The translations under genes and the position numbers were made by a program. Below the pieces are notes generated by a model. It did not search any database, had not been told where the DNA came from, and saw nothing but the letters and a program-made list of their open reading frames with translations. From Rhodothermus sp. (GTDB taxonomy: Bacteria; Bacteroidota; Rhodothermia; Rhodothermales; Rhodothermaceae), in NCBI GenBank assembly GCA_030950375.1, contig JAUZRN010000004.1, positions 1 to 64,000 of the forward strand: 64,000 nucleotides of DNA, in the 5' to 3' direction. Shown piece after piece: positions 15,638-23,734 of this stretch (positions within the stretch are counted from its first letter, which is position 1; the number at the start of each line of letters is the position of its first letter).

Positions 15638-18250
15638 ATGCGCTATGGGTGGGGATGGCTGCTGTTCGCCCTGTACCTGAGTCTCCCGGCTCAGACCCAG
15701 CCAGTAAGTACACCCGCCCGTACGTCCGGTACCGATGGCGTGCACTTCAGCGCACGCGACTCGCTGGTTCTGTTGCTCGACACCCCGGAAGGCGACCGGG
15801 GACACCTGGTAGGCGATGCCCGTGTTCAGTATCGCGACCTGGAACTGACTGCCTACCGGATCGACCTGCTCTTTGATCAGGAAGAGTTACGAGCCACCGG
15901 ACTTCCCGTCGATACAGGCGTCGTAGGCCTTCCCCGATTTCGTCAGGGCAACGACACTTTCACCGGACGTGAACTCCGGTACAACCTGCGTACCGAACGC
16001 GGACGCGTTGTCAAGGCCCAGACCCGCCTCGAAGACGGCTACCTGCAAGCGCAGGTGGTAAAGGTTACCGAAGACAGCGTCCTGTACGTACAGGACGGTA
16101 CCTACTCCACCTGTCCCTGCACCGACGGTCGGGCCCCTTCCTATTCACTGCGGACCCGCAAAATGAAGGTCGAAGGGCGCTGGATCTACACCGGCCCCAT
16201 CCAGCTCTATCTGTTTAATATCCCTACACCGATATGGCTGCCCTTTGGCTTTTTGCCGGCCATCGAAGGCCGCCGAAGCGGTCCACTACCCGTACAGTAC
16301 GGCGAGGACGAACGCGGCTTTTACCTGCGCGGCTGGGGATGGTACTGGGCCATCAGCGACTATATGGATCTGCAGATTCGTGGCGGCATCTGGACAAAAG
16401 GAAGCTGGCAGATCAGTCCACTGTTTCGTTATGCCAAACGCTATGCCTTCAGTGGCCAACTCATGCTCGACTATTTGCATAACCGAAATGGCGAAAAAGG
16501 CGACCCAGACTTCAGCATCACCAATACGGCTTCTTTTCGCTGGACCCACAATCAGACGCTGGGGCCGTCAGCCAACTTCTCAGCGAACGTCAATCTGACT
16601 ACCTCCAACTACCTGCGCGCTATTTCTGAGCGCTACGATGATCGCGTGCGGCAGACCCTCTCGTCCAGCATTCGCTACAGTAAAAACTGGTCGCAGGCCG
16701 GCCGTGCACTCAATCTGTCGCTTTCGCATCAGGAAGTGCTGACGACCGGCGCCGTACAACTTGCTTTTCCTCAGCTCTCCTTTTCCCAGCGTGCTTTTAA
16801 GCCGTTCCGGCGCAGTACCGGCTCTCGGGAACGCTGGTATGAACGTATTACGGTCAGCTACAGTGGAACGCTCAACAACCTGTTCAGCTTTACGCCACTT
16901 CCGGACGAAACACTGCTGGCCCGAGGCGACACCAGCGCCCTGGACATTACCTGGTACGATGCGCTCTTTTCCCCCAGCGCCTACCGACGGGCTACGGGAC
17001 AGGAAGTCCCTTTTCAGTTTCGGGCAACCCATCGAGTCCCGGTATCCGCCAGCTTTTCAATGCGCCGCCTGCCGCTCCTTAACCGTCCCTTCCCCGTCAC
17101 TTTCTCGACCAGCCTGAACTATCAGGAAGACTGGTTCATCCGTACCGAACGACGAAGGGTCGACAGCACAGGCCGCGTCATCACACGTTCCGTCCCCGGC
17201 TTTTTTGCTCTGCGTCAGTTCTCAACCGGCATTTCGGCATCTACCACAATTTATGGACTGTTCCCTGTCCGCCTCGGTCCCTTCGAAGGCCTGCGGCATA
17301 CCGTGCGGCCCAGCCTGAGCTTTGCCTATCGCCCGGACTTCTCCACAGACTTCTGGGGCTATATGCGCACCTACCAGGACACCACCGGCCGGATCGTACG
17401 CTACCCGATTGTCTCCGGCGTACCGGTAGGACGCACGCAGAGCCTGTCGTTTACGCTGGGCAACGTGTTTGAAACGAAACGCGTACGCACCGACACCTCC
17501 GGCAATGTCCAGCGTCAAACACTACAATTGCTCATCGTCGATCTGTCGACCAGCTATAACTTTGCAGCCGATTCATTACGGCTGTCCACGATCAATATCA
17601 GTGCACGCACTTCAGCCCTGGGCCCCCTGCGCCTGACCTCCTCCCTGGTACTGTCGCCCTATGCCCTGACCCCCGATGGCCGCCTGATCAACCGATATGT
17701 GTTGGATCTGCGCCGAGGCCGTCTGGCCCGCATAACCAGCTTCCGGCTCAGCGCTTCACTCAGCCTTCGTAGTCGCACGCGTCAACCCCTTGGAGAAGCT
17801 GCGACACCACCCCGTGCCCGATTTGGCGATCCCTTCACGCCGGATCTGATCACCAGTCCGATCCCTTCGCTACTGGATCCAACGCTGCACTATGCCGACT
17901 TCTCCATCCCCTGGTCACTCAATGTAAACTTCAGCTACAGCATGAATCGGCCAGCCCAGCGCCTGACGCGAAGTGCCATTCTGAACCTGTCGTTTGATTT
18001 CAACCTGACGCCCAAATGGAAAATTCAGGGACGCAGCGGCTATGACTTTGTCCGGCAAGAACTGGCCACAACCAGTCTGTTCATTGTGCGCGATCTGGGT
18101 TGCTGGCAGATGAGTCTCTCCTGGATTCCCTTCGGTCGCTACCAGTCCTACGCCTTTGAACTGTACGTTAAAAGCGGCCGGCTACGCGATCTACTGCGCC
18201 TGCGCCAACCACGATCGGATATCCGGGGACGCTTCCGGCAATTGCGCTAA
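15638..18250 (+). CDS. lptD: LptD-like LPS assembly outer-membrane protein
   Basis: The 870-residue protein has a signal peptide (LLFALYLSLPAQTQP) and an OstA-type beta-taco domain (about 40-180, with DARVQYRDLELTAYRIDLLFD and LYVQDGTYSTCP). A long C-terminal beta-barrel follows, including LPFGFLP and repeated aromatic strands. This matches LptD as found in Bacteroidota, which inserts lipopolysaccharide into the outer leaflet with LptE. A Cys pair (TCPC) lies where LptD often has disulfide cysteines. An LptF/LptG-type permease follows at 20.4 kb. Length is typical. Confidence 0.88.
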   Translation: MRYGWGWLLFALYLSLPAQTQPVSTPARTSGTDGVHFSARDSLVLLLDTPEGDRGHLVGDARVQYRDLELTAYRIDLLFDQEELRATGLPVDTGVVGLPRFRQGNDTFTGRELRYNLRTERGRVVKAQTRLEDGYLQAQVVKVTEDSVLYVQDGTYSTCPCTDGRAPSYSLRTRKMKVEGRWIYTGPIQLYLFNIPTPIWLPFGFLPAIEGRRSGPLPVQYGEDERGFYLRGWGWYWAISDYMDLQIRGGIWTKGSWQISPLFRYAKRYAFSGQLMLDYLHNRNGEKGDPDFSITNTASFRWTHNQTLGPSANFSANVNLTTSNYLRAISERYDDRVRQTLSSSIRYSKNWSQAGRALNLSLSHQEVLTTGAVQLAFPQLSFSQRAFKPFRRSTGSRERWYERITVSYSGTLNNLFSFTPLPDETLLARGDTSALDITWYDALFSPSAYRRATGQEVPFQFRATHRVPVSASFSMRRLPLLNRPFPVTFSTSLNYQEDWFIRTERRRVDSTGRVITRSVPGFFALRQFSTGISASTTIYGLFPVRLGPFEGLRHTVRPSLSFAYRPDFSTDFWGYMRTYQDTTGRIVRYPIVSGVPVGRTQSLSFTLGNVFETKRVRTDTSGNVQRQTLQLLIVDLSTSYNFAADSLRLSTINISARTSALGPLRLTSSLVLSPYALTPDGRLINRYVLDLRRGRLARITSFRLSASLSLRSRTRQPLGEAATPPRARFGDPFTPDLITSPIPSLLDPTLHYADFSIPWSLNVNFSYSMNRPAQRLTRSAILNLSFDFNLTPKWKIQGRSGYDFVRQELATTSLFIVRDLGCWQMSLSWIPFGRYQSYAFELYVKSGRLRDLLRLRQPRSDIRGRFRQLR

Positions 18251-18399
18251 CCCTTTCAATTATCCACATTTTTTGCACAAACCTTTTCTTCACCTGCTGG
18301 ATTTACTATCCTTTAACACAAAGGGTTACGTCGTTCAGGAACTCCTGTAGTCTGAGCGATTTAGGAGCTGCTCCTGAAAGCTGTTCTTTTCACCAAAGG

Positions 18400-18419
18400 G
18401 ACGGACGCAGGCGTCCGTC
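18400..18419 (+). promoter_or_regulatory. Hairpin at the ribosome-binding position of the BON gene
   Basis: GACGGACGC (18400-18408) and GCGTCCGTC (18411-18419) form a perfect nine-base-pair stem with a two-base loop, ending nine bases before the ATG at 18429. It lies where a ribosome binding site would be, and none is otherwise visible. It may modulate translation, possibly with temperature. The 180-base stretch before it also holds weaker inverted repeats (around 18336-18375). It has no T run, so it is not a terminator. Confidence 0.4.
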
Positions 18420-18428
18420 TCGTGGCGT

Positions 18429-18713
18429 ATGATTCGATTCGCTTTCTGGCATCGTTTTTCCCGCGCCACTCGCGCCGACCGTAAGCTGACCCGCCGGCTG
18501 GCCCGTCGCATTGAGGCGGACCGGGAACTGGCTGAAATGACCAGTGTGCACGTCTATGTTCTGGCAGGCCATGTGACACTTTACGGTTTCGTACGGGGCT
18601 ATCGTACCCGCGATCGTCTATTGGATGTGGTGTGCTCGGTGCCAGGCGTGCGCTCGGTGGAGGCCAGCCTGCAGGTGCTGCCCGTGGACGAAATAGAGCT
18701 GGTTGACGCCTGA
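18429..18713 (+). CDS. Small BON-domain protein
   Basis: The 94-residue protein has a basic start (FWHRFSRATRADRKLTRRLARR) and then one BON domain with the typical pattern VHVYVLAGHVTLYGFVRG ... VPGVRSVEASLQVLP. BON domains bind phospholipid or other ligands and often occur in periplasmic or membrane-associated proteins. No signal peptide is seen here, so a cytoplasmic role near the membrane is possible. It stands alone between lptD and a convergent acetyltransferase gene, with a stable hairpin just before its start. Confidence 0.85.
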   Translation: MIRFAFWHRFSRATRADRKLTRRLARRIEADRELAEMTSVHVYVLAGHVTLYGFVRGYRTRDRLLDVVCSVPGVRSVEASLQVLPVDEIELVDA

Positions 18714-18720
18714 GGTTGGT

Positions 18721-19137
18721 TCAGGCACGGCGCATCCAGGCGTTGCGGACACGCTCGAAGCCCAGCCGGGCGTAGAAGCCGGCGGACAGATCCGAATCGC
18801 GCAGGACCAACTCGGTCCCCCTACAACGTTCCAGCACTGCCTCAATGAGTCGGCGTCCGATACCTAACCCCTGCACGTCCGGTTCAACGGCCAGATCACA
18901 TAGATAACTGTAAAGCACGCCGTCAGTCAGCACGCGGGCAATACCTACCAGCCGGCCTTCGTGCCAGGCGGTCAATACCAGCGAGGCGTTTTCGAACATC
19001 TGCCAGACCCGCTGGGGATCGTCGACCGGGCGTAACAGAGGAGCGCGTCGGTAGAGCGTCATGATACGCCCGGGAGTCAGTCCCTCCAATCCCTCTCGGA
19101 TTTCCAGGGTACTGGTCAGGTGTGTACGGGCAGGCAT
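18721..19137 (-). CDS. GNAT-family N-acetyltransferase
   Basis: The 138-residue protein contains the acetyl-CoA-binding motif A (DLAVEPDVQGLGIGRRLIEAVL) with the expected Q-x-x-G-x-G/A pattern, followed by the C-terminal FYARLGFERV segment. The family transfers acetyl groups to amines on proteins, peptides, polyamines or antibiotics; no substrate can be inferred. It is the second gene after sucC in the minus direction, 11 bases downstream of its stop, and probably co-transcribed with it. Confidence 0.88.
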   Translation of the reverse strand: MPARTHLTSTLEIREGLEGLTPGRIMTLYRRAPLLRPVDDPQRVWQMFENASLVLTAWHEGRLVGIARVLTDGVLYSYLCDLAVEPDVQGLGIGRRLIEAVLERCRGTELVLRDSDLSAGFYARLGFERVRNAWMRRA

Positions 19138-19148
19138 AGCACAGGGCT

Positions 19149-20336
19149 TCAGGTTGCGGTCACGCGGCGCAGCGCCTGATTTACTTTCTCGGCGACTTCT
19201 TTAAAGAGCGTGGCCGTTTCGATCTCCAGGCCACTGGCCTCCAGAATAGCACGCGCCTCTTCGGCATTGGTGCCCTGAAGACGCACAATCAGGGGCACAT
19301 TGATCTGTACCTTACGGGCAGCTTCCACAATACCACGAGCGACGCGGTCACAGCGCACAATGCCTCCAAAGATATTGACTAAAACAACCTTGACGTTTGG
19401 ATCTTTCAAAATAATGCGGAAGCCTGCCTCTACTGTTTCCGGACTGGCGCCCCCTCCCACATCCAGAAAGTTGGCCGGCTCGCCACCGGCCAGCTTGATC
19501 AGGTCCATCGTGGCCATGGCCAGTCCGGCGCCGTTCACCATACAGCCCACATTTCCGTTCAGCCGCACGTAGTTCAATCGGTACGTGCTGGCTTCCACCT
19601 CCAGTGGATCCTCCTCATGAATGTCGCGCAACTCAGCCAGATCGGGGTGCCGGAAGAGGGCGTTATCATCCAGATTGATCTTGGCATCAACCGCCACCAC
19701 GTCGCCCTGCTGGGTCAGCACAAGCGGGTTGATTTCGGCCAGCGAACTATCTGTCTCCTCATAGGCCCGGTAGAGCGCCTGAATAAACTGCACGGCCTGC
19801 TTAAACGCGTTACCTTCAAAGCCCAACCCGAAGGCCAGCCGTCGCGCCTGAAATGGCCGTAGCCCGATGGCAGGATCCACCCAGACCTTCAGAATCTTTT
19901 CGGGCGCGCGGGCAGCCACTTCTTCAATCTCCACCCCACCCTCGCTCGAGGCCATGATCACATGCTGGCTGCGCTGGCGGTCCAGCGTAATGCCCAGATA
20001 GTACTCTTTTGCAATATCGACAGCACCGGCCACCAGTACAGCGCGCACTTTCTGCCCTTCGGGACCTGTCTGCGGCGTGACCAGATTCATGCCCAAAATG
20101 GCATTCGCCTTCTCCCGCACCGCGTCGATGCCTTTTGCCAGTTTGACGCCACCACCCTTGCCGCGTCCACCGGCATGAATCTGCGCTTTTACCACAAACA
20201 GCTCATACCCATGCTCCTGCTGCAAGCGTCGAGCAGCTTCGACCGCTTCTTCCACGCTACGCGCGACGTAGCCGGGTTGCGTGGCTACACCATAGCGTTG
20301 CAGAATCTCTTTGGCCTGATACTCGTGCAGTTTCAT
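19149..20336 (-). CDS. sucC: Succinate-CoA ligase (ADP-forming) beta subunit
   Basis: The 395-residue protein has the complete SucC layout: MKLHEYQAKEIL at the start, the ATP-grasp segment KAQIHAGGRGKGGGVKLA, the helix NPLVLTQQGDVVAVDAKINLDD, GCMVNGAGLAMATMD, and the C-terminal CoA-ligase part FLDVGGGAS ... VNIFGGIVRCDRVA. With SucD it converts succinyl-CoA to succinate while making ATP in the citric acid cycle. SucD is not adjacent, so it must be elsewhere. The gene is divergent from the LptF/LptG-like gene. Confidence 0.97.
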   Translation of the reverse strand: MKLHEYQAKEILQRYGVATQPGYVARSVEEAVEAARRLQQEHGYELFVVKAQIHAGGRGKGGGVKLAKGIDAVREKANAILGMNLVTPQTGPEGQKVRAVLVAGAVDIAKEYYLGITLDRQRSQHVIMASSEGGVEIEEVAARAPEKILKVWVDPAIGLRPFQARRLAFGLGFEGNAFKQAVQFIQALYRAYEETDSSLAEINPLVLTQQGDVVAVDAKINLDDNALFRHPDLAELRDIHEEDPLEVEASTYRLNYVRLNGNVGCMVNGAGLAMATMDLIKLAGGEPANFLDVGGGASPETVEAGFRIILKDPNVKVVLVNIFGGIVRCDRVARGIVEAARKVQINVPLIVRLQGTNAEEARAILEASGLEIETATLFKEVAEKVNQALRRVTAT

Positions 20337-20447
20337 CGATCTTGTGGACTGGGGTGAACAGATTCGTGTGCTTAAAGGTACATTGCGTTGGGGGAAAGAA
20401 TCTACCCTGCCTCAAGCGAAATTCGTTTTTTTGCGGGTTGTTCGCGC

Positions 20448-21533
20448 ATGTCGTTGATTGATCGCCATATCGTTCGCCGCCTGTTACGTGGTTACCTGTT
20501 TTTTACAGGGGCGCTGGTTGTCTTCTTCATTGTGCTGCATTATGTGGAGTACATTGATGATTTTATGGATCGGGGCGCCTCGATGCGTGAAGTCTTTCTG
20601 ATTTACTACCCCAGCTACATCCCAGAAATTGTACGACTCACTTCGCCCCTGGCGCTCTTCCTGGCCTGCCTGTATGTGACGGGACGCATGGCTCAGGGAC
20701 TGGAAATCGTCGCCCTACAGATGAGTGGCGTGTCGCTCTACCGTCTGCTGCGTCCGTATGTGCTGGTGGCATTGGGACTAACGGGCTTCATGTTCTGGTT
20801 CAACGGCTGGGTAGTGCCGGTTACTAACCGAACCGTTGTAGCCTTCGATGAAAAATACCTGTCAAAGACACCGCGTCAGTTCGATCTAAGCCATCTGCAC
20901 CGGCAGGCACGCCCCGGTCAGCTGCTTTCGGTGGGCTATTATGACCGGGAGCGACGCATAGCCTACCGTATCTCCTTGCAGCAGTTCGCAGAGGCCCACC
21001 GTCTTGTCTATCGCCTGGATGCTCCCCGCATGGAATGGCGTGATTCGCTGCAGGCCTGGATAGTACCGGAGGGCATTGAGCGGCATTTTGAGCCAGATGG
21101 CCGTGAAGTACGTCGTCCGGTGCGCCATCGGCTTCTGGCGCTTCCACTCTATCCACGTGATCTGGCACGTACCGAGCGGGACGTCGAAGCCATGACGCTT
21201 CCGGATGCAGCTGCCCATCTGGCCACGTTGCGCCGCTCTGGCGTTGGCCATCTGGGTCGTCCGCTGGTGGCTTATTACAGTAAGTTTGCCTATCCCTTCG
21301 CTAACCTGATCCTGGTACTCATTGGCGTCCCCCTGGCTTCGGTACGCCGCCGGGGAGGCCAGGCCGTCCAGATTGGTATCGGATTGGGTGTGGCCTTTGC
21401 CTACCTGGCCCTCCAGAAATTGATCGAGCCGTTTGGCTATGCCGAAACCCTCGCGCCATGGCTGGCGGCCTGGCTTCCACATCTGCTATTTTTCGCAGGT
21501 GCGCTCGGGCTTATCGCACAGACGCGCACCTGA
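20448..21533 (+). CDS. LptF/LptG-family permease of the LPS exporter
   Basis: The 361-residue protein belongs to the YjgP/YjgQ family. Its N-terminus (SLIDRHIVRRLLRGYLFFTGALVVFF) and membrane segments near residues 15-38, 60-85 and 100-125, and three at the C-terminus after 275, flank a periplasmic beta-jellyroll region (about 135-265). This is the usual layout of the subunits that extract lipopolysaccharide from the inner membrane with LptB. I cannot tell F from G. The ATG at 20448 is chosen because it begins the conserved MSLIDRHI start. The stop abuts the convergent DUF3467 gene with no spacer. Confidence 0.88.
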   Translation: MSLIDRHIVRRLLRGYLFFTGALVVFFIVLHYVEYIDDFMDRGASMREVFLIYYPSYIPEIVRLTSPLALFLACLYVTGRMAQGLEIVALQMSGVSLYRLLRPYVLVALGLTGFMFWFNGWVVPVTNRTVVAFDEKYLSKTPRQFDLSHLHRQARPGQLLSVGYYDRERRIAYRISLQQFAEAHRLVYRLDAPRMEWRDSLQAWIVPEGIERHFEPDGREVRRPVRHRLLALPLYPRDLARTERDVEAMTLPDAAAHLATLRRSGVGHLGRPLVAYYSKFAYPFANLILVLIGVPLASVRRRGGQAVQIGIGLGVAFAYLALQKLIEPFGYAETLAPWLAAWLPHLLFFAGALGLIAQTRT

Positions 21534-21857
21534 TCAGGCTTCCCCTTCGGGGCCGCCAAAATGAATAGGTGGGCCGGGTTCAGGCACTTCAATCTCACCG
21601 TAAGTGGCCTCGTAACGGCTGATGTTATCGGCCAGCGCCCGCAGCAGGCGCTTGGCGTGAGACGGGGTGATGATGATGCGACTCTGCACGCGCGCCTTGG
21701 GTAGTCCCGGCATGATCCGAATAAAGTCCAGAATAAACTCCTCGGCCGAATGAGCAATCATCACCAGATTGGCATAGCGCCCTTCGGCCACTTCTTCGGT
21801 CAATTCGATGTCGATGCGTTGCGGATCGTTTCCTGGAAAGTTCGGATGGCCAGCCAT
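21534..21857 (-). CDS. DUF3467 family protein
   Basis: The protein of about 107 residues has the features of this small conserved family of unknown function: RIDIELTEEVAEGRYANLVMIAHSAEEF, a DFIRIMPGLPKARV segment, and SRIIITPSHAKRLLRALADNI. It is predicted to be cytoplasmic. The ATG at 21857 is chosen over a TTG five codons upstream. It is alone on the minus strand between a convergent permease gene and a divergent histidine kinase gene. Confidence 0.85.
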   Translation of the reverse strand: MAGHPNFPGNDPQRIDIELTEEVAEGRYANLVMIAHSAEEFILDFIRIMPGLPKARVQSRIIITPSHAKRLLRALADNISRYEATYGEIEVPEPGPPIHFGGPEGEA

Positions 21858-22004
21858 AGGTCGTCTGTTCAAGGTTCACAGGGCGGGCAAGCTACGCCCG
21901 GTACACCCATAAAGTTGCGGGGTGGTGCTCTTGTATCCTGTCCTCCAATCCGCTAACTTGTTATAAATGCCTGACGCGTACTTTCCCATGGGGGCATCCC
22001 GGCC

Positions 22005-23498
22005 ATGCCACCTTCCCACCCACATTCGCAGATAACCCACGGTTACGCCTCCGGCTTTGGATCGGAGCCCACGCTGTTTATCGCCACACTATCGCCAGAA
22101 GGCATCTGCTACGAATCCAATCCAGCCTGGGAAGAACTGTTCGGCCGGCTGGCTGCTCCCTGGCAGCGTCTGTCGGAAGAGGACCAGCTGCGCTTCCGAG
22201 AGCTACTTGTACGGGCTGCTCAGGGACAACGCATCCTGCATGAAGTGCTGATGCTTCAGCTTCCTGGCCGGGATGAACCGGTTCCTGCGCTATTCAACCT
22301 GATCCCGGTACGCCTGCCCACGCAGGGAGATGAACCGGTAGCACTGGTTGCCATCGCCGAGCTGCTGGTTGAACCCTCCAGTCTGACCTACAGCCAGAGT
22401 CAACGGCATCGCCTGGAAACCCTGGGACGCATGGCGTTGGGCATTGCGCACGATTTTAACAACCTGCTGACCACGCTGCTGGGCCATCTGGAACTCCTGC
22501 GGCGGTCGCTGGAAGCTGTGGCTACGCCTGAAGAAGCAACGCATCATCTGCAGGCCCTGGAGCGCGTCGCCCTGGATGGTGCAGCACTGATGCGTAAACT
22601 GCAGGAATACGTGCGTCAGGAAAAGCCAACAACACAGGAGGTGATCGATCTGCCGGCCCTGCTGGAAGAATGCCTCATGCTTACCCGTCCTTACTGGTAC
22701 AATGAGCCGCGCCGTCAGGGGATTGACATTCGTGTAGAAACGCATCTGGAGCCAGTACCTCCCATTCAGGGGATAGCCACAGAGCTCCGCCAGGTGTTTA
22801 CCAACCTGATTCTCAATGCCGTCCAGGCCATGCCGCAGGGGGGCACGCTTCGGATAGAGACCGCTTTCGATGCTACGCAGGGCGTGATGGTCCACGTGTC
22901 CGACACCGGCATCGGCATGTCCGAATCCGTTCGACGTCGTATTTTCGAGCCGCTCTTTACGACCAAGCCTGAAGGGTCGGGCATGGGGCTGGCGATCGTG
23001 GCCGGTATTGTACGCGCCCATGAGGGGCGCATTGAGGTAGCCAGCGAGCCAGGTGTGGGCACTACGTTCACCCTGTACTTTCCGCCGGCCGAAGCGCCAC
23101 GGCATCCTTCGGTGTCGGTCCAAGAAGAATCTCCCGTAGCTCCCGTACGTGTGCTGCTGGTCGACGATGAAGCTGGCGTGCGCAATGTGCTTGCACGTCT
23201 GCTGGCACTGCGCGGGCACACCGTCGTCCAGGCTGCCTCCGCTCAAGAAGCGTTGGAACAGCTACAGCGGGAGCGCTTCGACATCGTTTTTACAGACCAG
23301 GGCATGCCCGAAATCAGCGGCCTGGAACTGGCCCGCCACATTCGAAGGCAGCACGCCGGGTTACCTATTGTGCTGATTACGGGCGATACCGAAGTGCCTG
23401 CTCGCCATGGCCTGATTGATGCTGTCCTTCAAAAACCCTTTCGGCTTGAAATGCTTGAGCAGCTTATTCGTCAGCTCTGTCGTCGAGGTGCGTCATAA
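22005..23498 (+). CDS. Soluble hybrid histidine kinase with receiver domain
   Basis: The 497-residue protein has an N-terminal PAS-like region (about 25-125, with ATLSPEGICYESNPAWEELFG). A HisKA domain follows with His149 in GIAHDFNNLLTTLLGHLELL. The ATPase domain carries NLILNAVQAMPQGG, DTGIGM and GSGMGLAI, and a C-terminal receiver has Asp431 in FTDQGMP and Lys near 478. The NtrB-like HDFNN motif places it in the family of cytosolic PAS kinases. No membrane segment or DNA-binding domain is present, so its output partner must be elsewhere. It is followed by a weak terminator and lon. The signal sensed cannot be inferred. Confidence 0.92.
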   Translation: MPPSHPHSQITHGYASGFGSEPTLFIATLSPEGICYESNPAWEELFGRLAAPWQRLSEEDQLRFRELLVRAAQGQRILHEVLMLQLPGRDEPVPALFNLIPVRLPTQGDEPVALVAIAELLVEPSSLTYSQSQRHRLETLGRMALGIAHDFNNLLTTLLGHLELLRRSLEAVATPEEATHHLQALERVALDGAALMRKLQEYVRQEKPTTQEVIDLPALLEECLMLTRPYWYNEPRRQGIDIRVETHLEPVPPIQGIATELRQVFTNLILNAVQAMPQGGTLRIETAFDATQGVMVHVSDTGIGMSESVRRRIFEPLFTTKPEGSGMGLAIVAGIVRAHEGRIEVASEPGVGTTFTLYFPPAEAPRHPSVSVQEESPVAPVRVLLVDDEAGVRNVLARLLALRGHTVVQAASAQEALEQLQRERFDIVFTDQGMPEISGLELARHIRRQHAGLPIVLITGDTEVPARHGLIDAVLQKPFRLEMLEQLIRQLCRRGAS

Positions 23499-23499
23499 T

Positions 23500-23528
23500 G
23501 ACAGGCTTCGCCTGTCGGCCTGGTTTTT
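23500..23528 (+). terminator. Probable intrinsic terminator before lon
   Basis: GACAGGC (23500-23506) and GCCTGTC (23510-23516) form a seven-base-pair stem with a TTC loop, but the T run (23524-23528) starts seven bases after the stem, so termination may be partial. It separates the kinase gene from lon. Confidence 0.5.
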
Positions 23529-23566
23529 GACCCGTCCGGGTATAGCCCGCTATGGGGAGAGGAATC

Positions 23567-23734
23567 ATGCAAGTTGTCAGCAGCATAGACCCTGACAGGC
23601 GGGTTGTCAGTATTCAGGACCTTACGGTTAAGGGGGGAGAAGCACAATGCGTTACGGAGACCTGCTGTACCTGCTGGATGAAGACCCGGAGCAGAGCATT
23701 CCGCTGCCCACGCCGGATGAGCAGCGGGCCATGA
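23567..23734 (+). CDS. Possible upstream reading frame overlapping the lon start
   Basis: An ATG at 23567 stands six bases after a strong GGGGAGAGG ribosome binding site and opens a 55-codon frame that ends inside lon at 23734, overlapping it by 88 bases in another frame. The peptide has no recognisable domain, and its 3' part is dictated by the overlap with lon. It may be a translated leader that lowers or couples Lon synthesis, or the ribosome binding site may be a coincidence. An inverted repeat CTGACA ... TGTCAG lies at 23592-23610, and TTGTCAG also occurs at 23574-23580. Confidence 0.3.
   Translation: MQVVSSIDPDRRVVSIQDLTVKGGEAQCVTETCCTCWMKTRSRAFRCPRRMSSGP
23592..23610. promoter_or_regulatory. 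Inverted repeat upstream of lon
   Basis: CTGACA (23592-23597) and TGTCAG (23605-23610) are perfect arms seven bases apart, 37 bases before the lon ATG; TTGTCAG appears once more at 23574-23580. It could be an operator or a weak hairpin in the lon leader. I recognise no known heat-shock element such as CIRCE here. Confidence 0.35.

Noticed and set aside
22290-23246. Long minus-strand frame opposite the hybrid histidine kinase gene
   Set aside because: The plus strand encodes all kinase and receiver motifs in order; the antisense frame has no recognisable features.
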